A DNA stretch of 43,319 bases from Herpetosiphonaceae bacterium (GCA_036374795.1 DASUTC010000237.1:1-43319), one strand, 5' to 3'. Positions 7,335 to 15,657 are shown, counted from the stretch's first letter. The notes: generated from the sequence alone by a model not told the origin. Translations and numbers: made by a program.

Positions 7335-9809
7335 ATGACGATTGAAGCGCGCACACTTCATATTTTGGAATACGCTAAAATCCGCGAGCGGCTGGCGCAG
7401 CAGACCGCGTTCTCGGCCAGCCGCGAGCTTGCGCTGCACTTGCAGCCCGACGACGACATCGACGCGATCCGTCGCGCGCAGCGAGCCACCACTGCCGCGC
7501 GCCAGCTTTTCGACACCTATCCCGACATTACGATCGGCGGCGCGCGCGATATTCGTCCGGCGATCACCCAGGCGCTACGCGGCGGCATCCTCGATCCGGG
7601 CGTGCTGCTGGACGTGGCGGCGACGCTGGCGGCGACACGCCAGCTACGGGTGCGGCTGCTCAAGCTTCCCGACGAGCCGTACGGGCCGCTGATCGATCTG
7701 GGCTATGCGCTGCCGGAGCTGCCGGAGATCGAAGCCGCGATCGAGCGCACCGTCGATCCCAACGGCGAGATTCTGGACAGCGCCAGCCCTGCGCTCGGCA
7801 AAATTCGGGCGGAAATTCGTATCGCGCACGATCGGCTGATGGAGCGGCTGAACGGCATCCTGGGATCGTCGCAGTATGCCAGCGCGCTGCAAGAGCCGAT
7901 CATCACGGTGCGCGATGGCCGCTATGTGATTCCGATCAAGGCCAGCGGACGCAGGACGCTGCGCGGCATCGTCCACGATCAGTCCAACACGGGCGCGACG
8001 CTCTTTATCGAGCCGCTGCAAACCGTCGAGCTGAACAATACCTGGCGCGAGCTGCAAATCGCCGAGCAGCAAGAGATCGTGCGCATTCTGCAAGCGCTGT
8101 CGGCGCGCATCGCGGAGCATGGCGACGCCACGATCGCGGGCGTTGCGGCGCTGGCGGAGATCGATCTGCTCTTTGCCAAGGGCCGCTACAGCTCGATGCT
8201 CAACTGCATGGAGCCGGAGATCGTCGATCTTCGGTCGTACCAGCCCACGCCGAGCGCGCGACCGGAGGATGCGCCGCTGTATCTGCGCAAGGCCCGCCAC
8301 CCGCTGCTCAACCCGTCGACGGTGGTGCCGACCGACGTGTGGCTGGGCGGCGAGTTTCGCGTGCTGCTCGTCACCGGGCCAAACACCGGCGGCAAAACGG
8401 TCGCGCTCAAAACGACCGGGCTGCTGGCGCTGATGGCACAGTCGGGCATGCATATTCCGGCTGGCGATCGATCGCGGCTGCCGGTGCTGCGGCATATTTT
8501 CGCCGACATCGGCGACGAGCAGAGCATCGAGCAGAGCCTCTCGACCTTCTCGTCGCACATGACGCATATCATCGCGATTCTGGATGCGCTGGACGCTGCG
8601 GCGCCTACCACTAAGCCGGGAGGATGCCTGGACGCGCTGGTGCTGCTCGACGAGCTGGGCGCGGGCACCGATCCGACCGAGGGCGCGGCGCTGGCGCGGG
8701 CGATTATCGAGCGCATTCTGGACAGCGGCGCGCTCTGCATCGGCACGACGCACTACGCCGAGCTGAAGGCGTACGCGCATAACACGCCCAACGTCCACAA
8801 TGCCTCGGTTGAGTTCGACGAGGAGACGCTGCGGCCTACCTACCGGCTTCAGATCGGCCTGCCCGGTCGCTCAAACGCGCTGGCGATTGCCTCGCGTCTG
8901 GGGCTGCATCCTGAGATCATCGCGCGGTCGCGCTCCTTCCTGTCGGCGGAAACCGAGCAGGTCGAAGATATGCTGGCGTCGATCGCCCGCGAGCGCGAGG
9001 CGGCGGCGCTTGAGCAGCGTCAGGCCGAGACGATTCGGGCCGAGGCGGAGCAGGTGCGTAATCAGCTCCAGCAGGAGCTAGCCGAGCTTGAGCTTGAGCG
9101 CGAGCAGCGGCTTCAGGCGTTCGAGCGCGAGCTGGACGACGAGCTACGCAGCGTCAGGCACGAGCTGCGGCGGCTGCGCGAGGATACACGCTCGGTGTCG
9201 CTCACTCGCGAGTGGATGCAGCAGGCCGAGGAGCGGCTGAAAGCGGCGGGCGATGCGGCGGAGCAGCAGCGGCGCGAACGCCGACGCCAGCAGCAGCCAC
9301 AAGCACAGCCGCAGCAGCCACAGCAGCAAGCGCCGCGTCCGCTCCAGCCCGGCGATCAGGTGCATGTCGCCTCGGTCAAGCTCGACGGCGAGGTGCTCTC
9401 GATCGATCCCGATGCCAACGAGGCCGAGGTCCAGGTCGGCGGCTTCCGCATGACGGTCGATCTGCGCGAGCTGCGACGGCGCAAGGGCGGCGGCGAGCAG
9501 CAGCGTCCCGCAGCCGTGCAGGTGAAAGTCGCGCCCCGCGTGCCGAGCGCGCCCCGCGACGTGTCGATGCAGCTCGATATGCGCGGCATGCGGGCTAGCG
9601 AGATCGAGGCGCTTCTGGATCGCTACCTTAACGATGCGTATCTTTCCAACCTCGCCGAGGTCCGGCTGGTCCACGGCAAGGGCACCGGCGCGCTGCGGAA
9701 AATCGTACGCGAGGTGCTGGCGACACATCCGCTCGTCGCCTCGTACGCGCCCGGCGTGGACGGCGAGGGCGGCGATGGTGTGACGGTCGCGCGGTTGCAG
9801 CGGCGCTGA
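7335..9809 (+). CDS. mutS2: MutS2 family ATPase/endonuclease
   Basis: 824 aa, slightly longer than the usual 780-790. MutS2 binds branched DNA and suppresses recombination; in Bacillus and Helicobacter homologues it also acts on collided ribosomes or recombination intermediates. The N-terminal core and lever (RTLHILEYAKIRERLAQ, YVIPIKASGRRTLRGIVHDQSNTGAT) lacks the mismatch-recognition domain of MutS. Walker A is GPNTGGKT at about residues 348-355 and Walker B is LVLLDELGAGTDPTEGA at about 436-452. A charged coiled coil (about 535-645) is followed by a Gln/Pro-rich linker at about 650-672. The C-terminal Smr nuclease domain (LDMRG, VRLVHGKGTGALR) is complete. The start has a weak ribosome binding site. 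Confidence 0.95.
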   Translation: MTIEARTLHILEYAKIRERLAQQTAFSASRELALHLQPDDDIDAIRRAQRATTAARQLFDTYPDITIGGARDIRPAITQALRGGILDPGVLLDVAATLAATRQLRVRLLKLPDEPYGPLIDLGYALPELPEIEAAIERTVDPNGEILDSASPALGKIRAEIRIAHDRLMERLNGILGSSQYASALQEPIITVRDGRYVIPIKASGRRTLRGIVHDQSNTGATLFIEPLQTVELNNTWRELQIAEQQEIVRILQALSARIAEHGDATIAGVAALAEIDLLFAKGRYSSMLNCMEPEIVDLRSYQPTPSARPEDAPLYLRKARHPLLNPSTVVPTDVWLGGEFRVLLVTGPNTGGKTVALKTTGLLALMAQSGMHIPAGDRSRLPVLRHIFADIGDEQSIEQSLSTFSSHMTHIIAILDALDAAAPTTKPGGCLDALVLLDELGAGTDPTEGAALARAIIERILDSGALCIGTTHYAELKAYAHNTPNVHNASVEFDEETLRPTYRLQIGLPGRSNALAIASRLGLHPEIIARSRSFLSAETEQVEDMLASIAREREAAALEQRQAETIRAEAEQVRNQLQQELAELELEREQRLQAFERELDDELRSVRHELRRLREDTRSVSLTREWMQQAEERLKAAGDAAEQQRRERRRQQQPQAQPQQPQQQAPRPLQPGDQVHVASVKLDGEVLSIDPDANEAEVQVGGFRMTVDLRELRRRKGGGEQQRPAAVQVKVAPRVPSAPRDVSMQLDMRGMRASEIEALLDRYLNDAYLSNLAEVRLVHGKGTGALRKIVREVLATHPLVASYAPGVDGEGGDGVTVARLQRR

Positions 9810-9835
9810 CGAATCGACAAAAGGCTTAAAACAAC

Positions 9836-9865
9836 ACGGGCCGGAGCGCCATTGCTCCGGCCCGT
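9836..9865 (-). terminator. Strong hairpin between mutS2 and the S1 gene
   Basis: A perfect 12-bp stem (9836-9847 with 9854-9865) has a 6-nt loop. On the minus strand it is followed by GTTGTTTTAA, so it most likely ends the S1 gene. The plus strand side has no T-run, though the stem could still slow transcription from mutS2. Confidence 0.75.
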
Positions 9866-9889
9866 ACCGTCGTATGTGGCTGTGCCAGC

Positions 9890-11779
9890 TTACTCTTCGT
9901 CGCGCATGGCAAGCGTGCGGCGAATTGCGTCGCGGCGACCACGGTCGTTGCCGCCCTCTTCTTCTTCTTCCTCATAATCGCGGCGGTTCTTGCGGCGATC
10001 CTTGCCCGCGTTGAACTTCGACACCAGATCTTCAAGCGTCGCGTCGCCGGAGAAGCTTTCCTCTTCGGGGTCCTCAAAGGTGTACACTTCCTCCGACGGC
10101 TCGTAGATCTGCGCCTCGCGGCGACCGCGTCCTTCGGAGCGACCGCCCAGGCGACCGCCACGGCCCGACGCATCGCGATCGTCGCGGCCACGTCCGCCGC
10201 CACGGCCACCACGAGCATCGCCAGGACGACCACCACGAGCGTCGCCACGGCCTTCGCCGCGCCCGCCACCACGAGCGTCGCCACCGCGACTACCGGCACG
10301 ACTCGCGTCGGCGGGCGTGTACTCGTTGAAGCTCGGCACAGGATAGCCACCCTCGGCTGCTTCGGGCGTGTAGCCCGTCGCGCGCGGCGCTGGTGTCGGG
10401 CGCTCCCGCTCGTTCGGCAGCGGCTCCTCGACGCGCATGGTCAGGCTGATGCGCTTCGAGTTCGGATCGACCTCGATCACCTTGACCTGCACCTTGTCGC
10501 CGACCTTCACCGCCTCCTCGACGCTGCCGACGCGCTGGTCGGACAGCTCCGAGATATGGACCAGGCCGTCGCGGCCCACGCCCACATCCACGAACGCGCC
10601 AAACGGCGCGAGGCCGCTGACCGTTCCGTCGAGGATTGTGCCGGGCTCAAGCTGCTGCATGCGCTGGCTGCGCAGCGCGCGCCGCAGGCTGAGGCTGATG
10701 CGCTTGCCTTCGGGATCGACCTCCAGCACCTTGAATGTGTAGCGCTCGCCGACCTGCACCGCATCTTCGGGCTTATCGACGCGGCCCTCGGCCAGCTCCG
10801 AGATGTGGACCAGGCCGTCCTTGCCGACGCCGATGTCCACGAAGGCGCCGAACGGTGCGAGGCTGCTGATCAGGCCCTCGATCGTGTCGCCAGGCTTCAT
10901 CTGCGAAAGCCGGTCGCGATCGACTTCGGGCTTGCGCGGCCCTCGGCGCTCACGCTGCGGCTTGGGCCGGTTCGGATCACGCATCGTCAGGCTGATGCGC
11001 CGCGCCTCGGTATCGACGCTCTTGACCCAGACCGTCACCGGATCGTCGATCTGCACCAGATCGGTCGGCGCTTCGATCCGCGAGTCGCTCATCTCCGAGA
11101 TATGAACCAGGCCGTCACGGCCCACGCCCACATCCACAAAGACGCCGTACAGCGCGATGCTCGTCACCTTGCCTTCGAGCTGCATGCCCGGCTGAACGTC
11201 TTTGAACCGCCGGGGCTTGCCGCCCTTGGCCGACTCCTCGGTTGGCTCGAAGCTTGCGCCCGCCGCTTCGCCAGCTTCCGCCGTCGGCGCTGCCTGCTCG
11301 GTTTCACCGCCCTGCGACTGGTCGGCTCCAACCGTCGAGGCCACGACCCCATAGACACGGGCACCAGTGCGCCGTACCTGATCCACCGCAGCCTGCGCCG
11401 CGTCGCTGACCGTCTCGACGATCGAGGAGCCTTCATCAGCCTGGGCGCTCGGCTGCTCCGCTCCCGTCTCGCTGGTTTCGACTGTGCTGCCGTCGTCCGC
11501 ATGGGTATGCTCCTGCCCGACCAAATGCTTGGCCGCGCCGACGATGTTCTCGGCAACACTGGGAGCGCGATCAGCGACCGCTCCCGCAACGTCTTTGGCC
11601 GTCTCGGCCACGGTAGTGGCTGCGCTCCTCGCCACATCGGCGAGCTTCGACAGCATGCCCTGGCCTTCCGTCTGCTCCTGATCGCTGGCCGCCGCGGTTT
11701 CTTCTGCGTTGGCCTGCTCCGCCTGTGCCCCCTGTGCCTGCTCATCGGCCTGCGTTGGGGTCCGCTCCTCGTCCGTCAT
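9890..11779 (-). CDS. Triple S1-domain RNA-binding protein with RGG-rich tail
   Basis: 629 aa. Three S1 domains stand in a row: about residues 195-268 (GMQLEGKVTSIALYGVFVDVG), 295-365 (GDTIEGLISSLAPFGAFVDIG) and 378-448 (GTILDGTVSGLAPFGAFVDVG). Each has DGLVHISE and ends in RRISLTMR-like strands. They resemble ribosomal protein S1 modules. Before them lies about 190 residues of Ala/Glu/Gln-rich low complexity with LEA-like helices (ETAKDVAGAVADRA). After them comes a tail rich in Gly, Arg and Asp (RGGGRGRDDRDA) and an acidic block DYEEEEEEGG. The start at 11779 has GGAGG 10 nt upstream; an ATG at 11812 is less likely. It could be the S1-like translation factor or an RNA-chaperone relative. 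RGG-type tails are uncommon in bacterial S1 proteins. Confidence 0.88.
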   Translation of the reverse strand: MTDEERTPTQADEQAQGAQAEQANAEETAAASDQEQTEGQGMLSKLADVARSAATTVAETAKDVAGAVADRAPSVAENIVGAAKHLVGQEHTHADDGSTVETSETGAEQPSAQADEGSSIVETVSDAAQAAVDQVRRTGARVYGVVASTVGADQSQGGETEQAAPTAEAGEAAGASFEPTEESAKGGKPRRFKDVQPGMQLEGKVTSIALYGVFVDVGVGRDGLVHISEMSDSRIEAPTDLVQIDDPVTVWVKSVDTEARRISLTMRDPNRPKPQRERRGPRKPEVDRDRLSQMKPGDTIEGLISSLAPFGAFVDIGVGKDGLVHISELAEGRVDKPEDAVQVGERYTFKVLEVDPEGKRISLSLRRALRSQRMQQLEPGTILDGTVSGLAPFGAFVDVGVGRDGLVHISELSDQRVGSVEEAVKVGDKVQVKVIEVDPNSKRISLTMRVEEPLPNERERPTPAPRATGYTPEAAEGGYPVPSFNEYTPADASRAGSRGGDARGGGRGEGRGDARGGRPGDARGGRGGGRGRDDRDASGRGGRLGGRSEGRGRREAQIYEPSEEVYTFEDPEEESFSGDATLEDLVSKFNAGKDRRKNRRDYEEEEEEGGNDRGRRDAIRRTLAMRDEE

Positions 11780-11828
11780 GTCCGCCGTGCCTCCGTGAAA
11801 GTGAACCAACACTAAATATATGGATTAA

Positions 11829-11917
11829 GAACAATCGAGCAGGAGAACAAAAAAACGTCGCCGCCGCTGGCGTGCCAAACAGCGAGATCGTCTCGTTGTT
11901 CGCTTGCTCCAATGTTC
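11829..11917. repeat. Imperfect inverted repeat of GAACAA-type octamers
   Basis: Arms of 22 nt (11829-11850 and 11896-11917) match at 18 of 22 positions. Each arm is a row of about three octamers (GAACAATC, GAGCAGGA, GAACAA). It starts just after the stop of the VWA gene on the minus strand and may act as a transcript end. It is a member of the intergenic repeat family. Confidence 0.7.
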
Positions 11918-11920
11918 TTG

Positions 11921-12880
11921 TTAACGTGTTTGCTGTCGCACCACTTCGACGAGCGCCTGATCGCCTAAGTTGGCGATGTGATAGTATAGCGCCTGCAAAT
12001 GTTGAGCCAGCGACTGTGCAAGGCCCCGCACAAAGCTGGGATGCTCGGTATCGATCACGATCGCCTCGATGCCTGTCTCGGCGATATAGTCGGCGATCCG
12101 ATACGCCTCCTCCTGCGGACGCATGCCGGTCAATGAGACATTGGCCTGCCCGTCCGTCAAGACGACCATCAGCGGCAACACCTCCGGATCGCGTCGCCGC
12201 GCCCGATCCAGCAGCTCGAAGCCGAGCAGCAGGCCGTGTGTCAGCGGCGTCTTGCCGCCGGTCGGCATCGAGCGCAGCCGCCGCTCCGCCAGATCGACGC
12301 TGTTGGTGAGCGGTAAGAGCACGCGCGCGGCGTCGCGCTGGAACGAAACCAGCCCAACCCGGTCGCGGCGCTGATACGCATCTCTGAGCAGCGAGAGCAC
12401 CGCGCTTTTGGTTGCCTGCATCCGCTGCTCCGCCGCCATCGACCAGCTTGCGTCTACCACGAAGCAGATCGCGTTGCGGGTTCGTCGCACCCGCACCTTC
12501 TGCCGGTAGTCCGGTCGTTCCAGCAGCACGGCCCGCCGCTTCTTCGTGCGGGCGCGGCGCTGGCGCTGGTACGGTGCCGCCGCGCGGAGCGTCGCGTCGA
12601 GCGCCAGATCGGTGATCCGCTCGCTCGTCTGGCGGCTGGAAATGTACCGACCGCTCTTGCGCTTGGTGCGCGATTTCGAGCGCTTGCCGCCCGCGCGGCG
12701 CTGCTGTCGATCGGCCTGGGTGCTCAGCCGCCGCACCTTGAACGGCTGCGCCGGAGCGACCGTTTTGTCGCCTTTGTTCTGGCCGCTGGTATCGTCCTGA
12801 GCACCGGCCTCACGCGGCGCGACCGACACCGACTCAAGATCGCTCGACTCGCCCTCGCCCGAATCGTTGCTCAGCTCGTC
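11921..12880 (-). CDS. chlD: VWA half of a chelatase D-like subunit, read through -1 frameshift
   Basis: This frame has no ATG near its start and no ribosome binding site. It is open back to the A10 tract and continues the chlI frame after a -1 slip, giving an unbroken product of about 680 aa (361 + 319). After the slip comes an acidic linker ([17 protein letters not shown]), then a Lys/Arg-rich stretch ([13 protein letters not shown]) and a VWA domain. The metal-ion site is complete: DASWS, the Thr in GGKTPLTHG and the Asp in LTDGQANV. In Mg- and Co-chelatases the D subunit (AAA+ plus acidic linker plus VWA) docks the I ring to the large subunit. A separate start at GTG 12829 is the alternative. 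No large subunit (ChlH/CobN) lies in the window. Confidence 0.82.
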   Translation of the reverse strand, partial: DELSNDSGEGESSDLESVSVAPREAGAQDDTSGQNKGDKTVAPAQPFKVRRLSTQADRQQRRAGGKRSKSRTKRKSGRYISSRQTSERITDLALDATLRAAAPYQRQRRARTKKRRAVLLERPDYRQKVRVRRTRNAICFVVDASWSMAAEQRMQATKSAVLSLLRDAYQRRDRVGLVSFQRDAARVLLPLTNSVDLAERRLRSMPTGGKTPLTHGLLLGFELLDRARRRDPEVLPLMVVLTDGQANVSLTGMRPQEEAYRIADYIAETGIEAIVIDTEHPSFVRGLAQSLAQHLQALYYHIANLGDQALVEVVRQQTR

Positions 12881-13962
12881 TTTTTTTTTTGCTCCTGCTC
12901 CTGGCCGTCGGTGCGCTCGGCCTCGCGCTGGATGATCGCGCCGAGCTTCTCCTCGTCGAGCTGCACATCCACGAATGGCTGACGCCGCATGCGATGCGGC
13001 AACGCCAGCTCAGCCGCGATGCGAATATCGACCGGCGTGAGCGTCACACGGCCTTCGAGCGCCGCGTGAGTTCGCGCGGCCTCCAGAATCGCCAGATCGG
13101 CGCGATGCCCGTCTACGCCCAGCTCGACCGCCAGCCGCGCGACGATGCCCATGTCCATCGAGGTCAGCTTGACGCTCGGCAGGAGCTTCGTCGCCTCTTT
13201 GATCCGCTGCGCCAGCACCAGCTCGGCGGGCTCCCACTCGGCGGCGAAGCCGATCGGATCGCGATCGTAGGCGATGCGGCGCTGGATGATCGCCACGCGG
13301 TCGTTGATCTCGCGCAGGCCGCCGATCTCGACGACCAGACCGAAGCGATCGAGCAACTGCGGTCGAAGCTCGCCCTCTTCGGGATTCATCGTCCCGACCA
13401 GGATGAAGCGCGCCGGATGCGATACCGAGATGCCCTCGCGCTCGACGGTGTTGACGCCCATCGCGGCGGCATCCAGCAGCAGGTCGACCAGATGATCATC
13501 AAGCAGGTTGACCTCGTCGACGTACAGGATGCCCCGGTTGGCCTCGGCCAGCAGCCCCGGCTCGAACCGGCGCTGTCCTTCGGCCAGCGCGTGTTCCAGA
13601 TCGAGCGAGCCGACCACCCGGTCTTCGGATGCGTTGACCGGCAGCTCGACCAGCCGCGTGGCGCGCTCGACGACCGGCAGCGTCTCGCCGGATTCCAGCC
13701 GCGACAGGCACGAGTCGCACATGCGCTGCGGATCGTCGGGCGGATCGCCAAATGGACAGTCGGCGACGACACGCAGCATCGGGAGCAGCCGCTGCAAGGC
13801 GCGCACAGCCGTGGACTTGGCGGTGCCTTTCTCGCCGCGAATCAGGACGCCGCCGACACGGGGGTTGATCGCGTTGAGCAGGAGGGCGCGCTTGAGACGC
13901 TCCTGTCCGACAATAGCTGTGAATGGATAGACCGGACGATTAGTAATTATGGTAGGCAACAA
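12871..13962 (-). CDS. chlI: Magnesium/cobalt chelatase I-like AAA+ ATPase (zero-frame product)
   Basis: 363 aa, the normal ChlI/BchI length. AAA+ motifs in order: [16 protein letters not shown] at the N-terminus, Walker [10 protein letters not shown] (about residues 43-51), the family insert with [10 protein letters not shown] and CDSC, Walker [11 protein letters not shown], the sensor/arginine-finger region [17 protein letters not shown], and a C-terminal helical lid ([18 protein letters not shown]). ChlI forms rings that drive metal insertion with the D subunit. The start is TTG at 13962, chosen because GGAGG stands 5 nt upstream. The coding part ends EQKKKTS at a slippery A10 tract, so the same mRNA probably yields both this short protein and the long fusion. 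It may serve cobalamin synthesis or an unrelated MoxR-like role. Confidence 0.88.
   Translation of the reverse strand: MLPTIITNRPVYPFTAIVGQERLKRALLLNAINPRVGGVLIRGEKGTAKSTAVRALQRLLPMLRVVADCPFGDPPDDPQRMCDSCLSRLESGETLPVVERATRLVELPVNASEDRVVGSLDLEHALAEGQRRFEPGLLAEANRGILYVDEVNLLDDHLVDLLLDAAAMGVNTVEREGISVSHPARFILVGTMNPEEGELRPQLLDRFGLVVEIGGLREINDRVAIIQRRIAYDRDPIGFAAEWEPAELVLAQRIKEATKLLPSVKLTSMDMGIVARLAVELGVDGHRADLAILEAARTHAALEGRVTLTPVDIRIAAELALPHRMRRQPFVDVQLDEEKLGAIIQREAERTDGQEQEQKKKTS
12880..12902 (-). promoter_or_regulatory. Probable -1 programmed frameshift site: A10-G with upstream Shine-Dalgarno-like AGGAG
   Basis: Ten T on the plus strand (12881-12890) give a run of ten A in the mRNA. In the chlI frame this reads CAA AAA AAA AAG, so it contains the heptamer A AAA AAG (12886-12880), the efficient slippery sequence of E. 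coli dnaX. Two AGGAG motifs (12892-12896 and 12898-12902) sit 5 and 11 nt before the heptamer, as does the stimulatory Shine-Dalgarno element of dnaX. Without a slip, a TGA follows three codons later (12873-12871). With a -1 slip, the VWA frame is entered. Polymerase slippage on A10 would give the same fusion. Confidence 0.78.
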
Positions 13963-14042
13963 AAAACCTCCAACCCTTTCGACGAGCCGGAGTAGCGATA
14001 TTCATTGAAAAGTGACCGAAGAAGTTCAGAACCGACACCGAC

Positions 14043-14139
14043 ACGAATCTGTTTGAATTTGAAAAGGCGTATTCCCTCTGGGATGCCGTATTGTTGCACA
14101 GATTGTCGTAAAAGTCAAACACCAATTTAACAGATTCGT
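14043..14139 (-). promoter_or_regulatory. Long-range inverted repeat in the chlI leader
   Basis: ACGAATCTGTT (14043-14053) pairs perfectly with AACAGATTCGT (14129-14139). Pairing resumes after a small bulge towards the loop. The enclosed 75 nt hold a further possible hairpin (GGCGTATTCC with GGGATGCC). The element lies about 80 nt upstream of the chlI start, inside the probable 5' leader, in sequence clearly richer in A and T than the neighbours. I see no cobalamin-box motif (GCCACTG). Function unknown. Confidence 0.5.
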
Positions 14140-14180
14140 ATCATCCGGTTGTCATTGTGCCCGGCGACTGTCGCTGCGCC

Positions 14181-14186
14181 ATTATA
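14181..14186 (-). promoter_or_regulatory. Possible -10 box of the chlI-chlD unit
   Basis: The minus strand reads TATAAT, which would give a leader of about 210 nt containing the inverted repeat at 14043-14139. No clear -35 hexamer is visible. Confidence 0.45.
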
Positions 14187-14250
14187 CATTATTTTGACTT
14201 ATTTGTATACCTTGCGTTCGACACGCGATCTTCGGTACGATCCCGCACAC

Positions 14251-15354
14251 ATGATACTCATAACCAACATCGCGCTAGGGGCGCTCTGGTGGCTGCTCGC
14301 CGCTGAGATCGCCGCAGCGCTGGCGGGCTGGCAGGGATTGGTCATCGGCGGGCGGCGCTGGCTGGTGCTCAGCGCGCCGCTGCTCGGCGGCCTGAGCTGG
14401 CTGCTCACCGGCAACACGTCGACTGATTGGCTGGCCTGGGGCATATCCGCACCGCCGGGCCTGCTGCTCTTTGCGCTTCTGGCGCTGTTGCGGCAGCGCG
14501 AGCGACGACCGGAGACGATTCTGGCTCCCGGCGAGCGCCACGGACGGCGGATTGTGGAGCTGGCGATCCCGATCGAGGGCGGGCCAATGCCCGCGCTGCT
14601 GGTCGAGCCAGCGGGCGGCTGCTCACGAGCGGTGCTGATCGTGCATGGCGCTGGCAACCATAAAATGTTCTACGCCTGGCCGCTGCTGCACGGCCTGTCA
14701 GACGCCGGTTTCGCCGCCTGCGCGATCGATGTGGACGGCCACGGCGATAATCCCCGCGTGCTCGATCTGCCCCACGTGCTCGACAATGTGGCGGCGGGCG
14801 TGGACTGGCTGCGTGAGCGCTATGCCAGCGTGGCCGTGCTCGGCATCAGCCAGGGCGGCTGTATCGGGGCGCGCGCCGTTGCGGAGGGCGTCGCCGCCGA
14901 CGCGCTGATCCTGCTAGAAGCGCCGATCACCGTCGAGGTGACAAAGGCGGTCATCCGGCGCGAGATGCTCACGCTCGCGCTGCCCGCCACCTGGGCGCTG
15001 CACCGTGATGTTGGGACGCTGGGGATCGTGCAGGGATGGCGCACCAAGCCAACGCGCGCCCGGATCGGCACCGTGGAGCTGATCCGGCGGCTGGATCTGC
15101 TCGATAGCGTCGCGCGGATCTCCTGTCCGCTGCTGCTCTGCTACGGCGGCAGCGATGCGGTCGTGCCGCGATCCCAGGCTCACGCCGTGGCCGCCGCCGC
15201 GCCGCCGGGGACCACCTTTGCGCTCGTGCCGCGCGCAACGCATCTCTCGCTGTCGATCGACGGGCGGGTTATTCGGCTGGTGCGCGATTGGCTCCATGCG
15301 GCGCTTGAGCCGACAACAGAAAGAGCACAGCCTCCTGTGCTCTTTGACGAATGA
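14251..15354 (+). CDS. Membrane-anchored alpha/beta hydrolase
   Basis: 367 aa from the ATG at 14251. The open frame runs further upstream to 14149, but that part is A/T-rich and not coding in character. Residues 1-80 hold three or four hydrophobic segments (ITNIALGALWWLLAAEIAAALAG, WLVLSAPLLGGLSWLL, GLLLFALLALL). The hydrolase domain follows: RAVLIVHGAGNHKMF (oxyanion side), nucleophile Ser in GISQGG, Asp in GGSDAVVP and His in RATHLSL, so the catalytic triad is complete. Substrate unknown; many relatives are annotated dienelactone or Ser aminopeptidase-like S33 hydrolases. The last codons overlap a perfect hairpin (15320-15345). Confidence 0.8.
   Translation: MILITNIALGALWWLLAAEIAAALAGWQGLVIGGRRWLVLSAPLLGGLSWLLTGNTSTDWLAWGISAPPGLLLFALLALLRQRERRPETILAPGERHGRRIVELAIPIEGGPMPALLVEPAGGCSRAVLIVHGAGNHKMFYAWPLLHGLSDAGFAACAIDVDGHGDNPRVLDLPHVLDNVAAGVDWLRERYASVAVLGISQGGCIGARAVAEGVAADALILLEAPITVEVTKAVIRREMLTLALPATWALHRDVGTLGIVQGWRTKPTRARIGTVELIRRLDLLDSVARISCPLLLCYGGSDAVVPRSQAHAVAAAAPPGTTFALVPRATHLSLSIDGRVIRLVRDWLHAALEPTTERAQPPVLFDE
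15320..15345. terminator. Bidirectional hairpin inside the 3' end of the hydrolase gene
   Basis: A perfect 11-bp stem (15320-15330 with 15335-15345) has a CCTC loop and is flanked by A on one side and T on the other. It lies within the last 12 codons of the hydrolase and only 13 nt from the stop of the convergent gene, so it can end both transcripts. Confidence 0.75.
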
Positions 15355-15357
15355 CGG

Positions 15358-15657
15358 TTAGTGCTGGCGCGGCCTGGGCGATGGTCTGTCTTCGGGCGAG
15401 CGCGGCGGCGGCGGATTGATCGCCATCTTGGGATCGATGTCGCCTTTGGGCGTTTTGACCATCTTGGGATCGATCGGGTCCCTGGCCGTTGTAGTTGCCG
15501 CAGGGGCGGCTGTTTCGGTGGTGGCTGGCTGCGCTGTCGAGCGCTCGGCCTGCGCCAGATATGTCGGCGCGGTTCGGCGTGCTGTGGTTGCGCGCTGAGC
15601 GGCCCACAAGCCCGCAACGCCAGCCGCGACCAGCAGGCCGATTGTGATGCCTTTCAT
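15358..15657 (-). CDS. Small exported Pro/Ala-rich protein with a DPKM motif
   Basis: 99 aa. The start at 15657 has GAGGAG 7 nt upstream; ATG 15672 is a weaker choice. Residues 1-20 form a hydrophobic signal or anchor (MKGITIGLLVAAGVAGLWAAQ). The rest is low complexity: Ala/Thr-rich, then two similar units, DPIDPKMVKTP and GDIDPKMAINP, then a Pro-rich basic tail (PPPPRSPEDRPSPRPRQH). No family is recognised. It is probably a periplasmic or surface-exposed peptide. Its stop lies 4 nt from the stop of the convergent hydrolase, and the two share a terminator hairpin. Confidence 0.65.
   Translation of the reverse strand: MKGITIGLLVAAGVAGLWAAQRATTARRTAPTYLAQAERSTAQPATTETAAPAATTTARDPIDPKMVKTPKGDIDPKMAINPPPPRSPEDRPSPRPRQH

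Noticed and set aside
7644-8798. A 384-codon open frame opposite mutS2, and similar long frames opposite the S1 gene (10556-11815), chlI (12889-13995) and the FAD gene (37823-38950)
   Set aside because: Arg/Asp/His-rich, domain-free translations typical of antisense shadows in GC-rich genes.
12829-12831. GTG at 12829 as an independent start of the VWA protein
   Set aside because: No ribosome binding site and no natural domain boundary. The frame is open back to the slippery tract, so fusion is more likely, though not excluded.
13940-14125. A 61-codon open frame in the chlI leader
   Set aside because: No ribosome binding site, it overlaps the chlI start and the inverted repeat, and it has no recognisable motif. 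Kept only as a remote leader-peptide option.
14043-14139. Cobalamin riboswitch upstream of chlI
   Set aside because: No GCCACTG box or typical core is found; the structure is different and shorter.
14149-14250. Upstream extension of the membrane hydrolase (34 extra residues)
   Set aside because: A/T-rich, no ribosome binding site, and it overlaps the likely promoter region. The ATG at 14251 begins the natural membrane segment.
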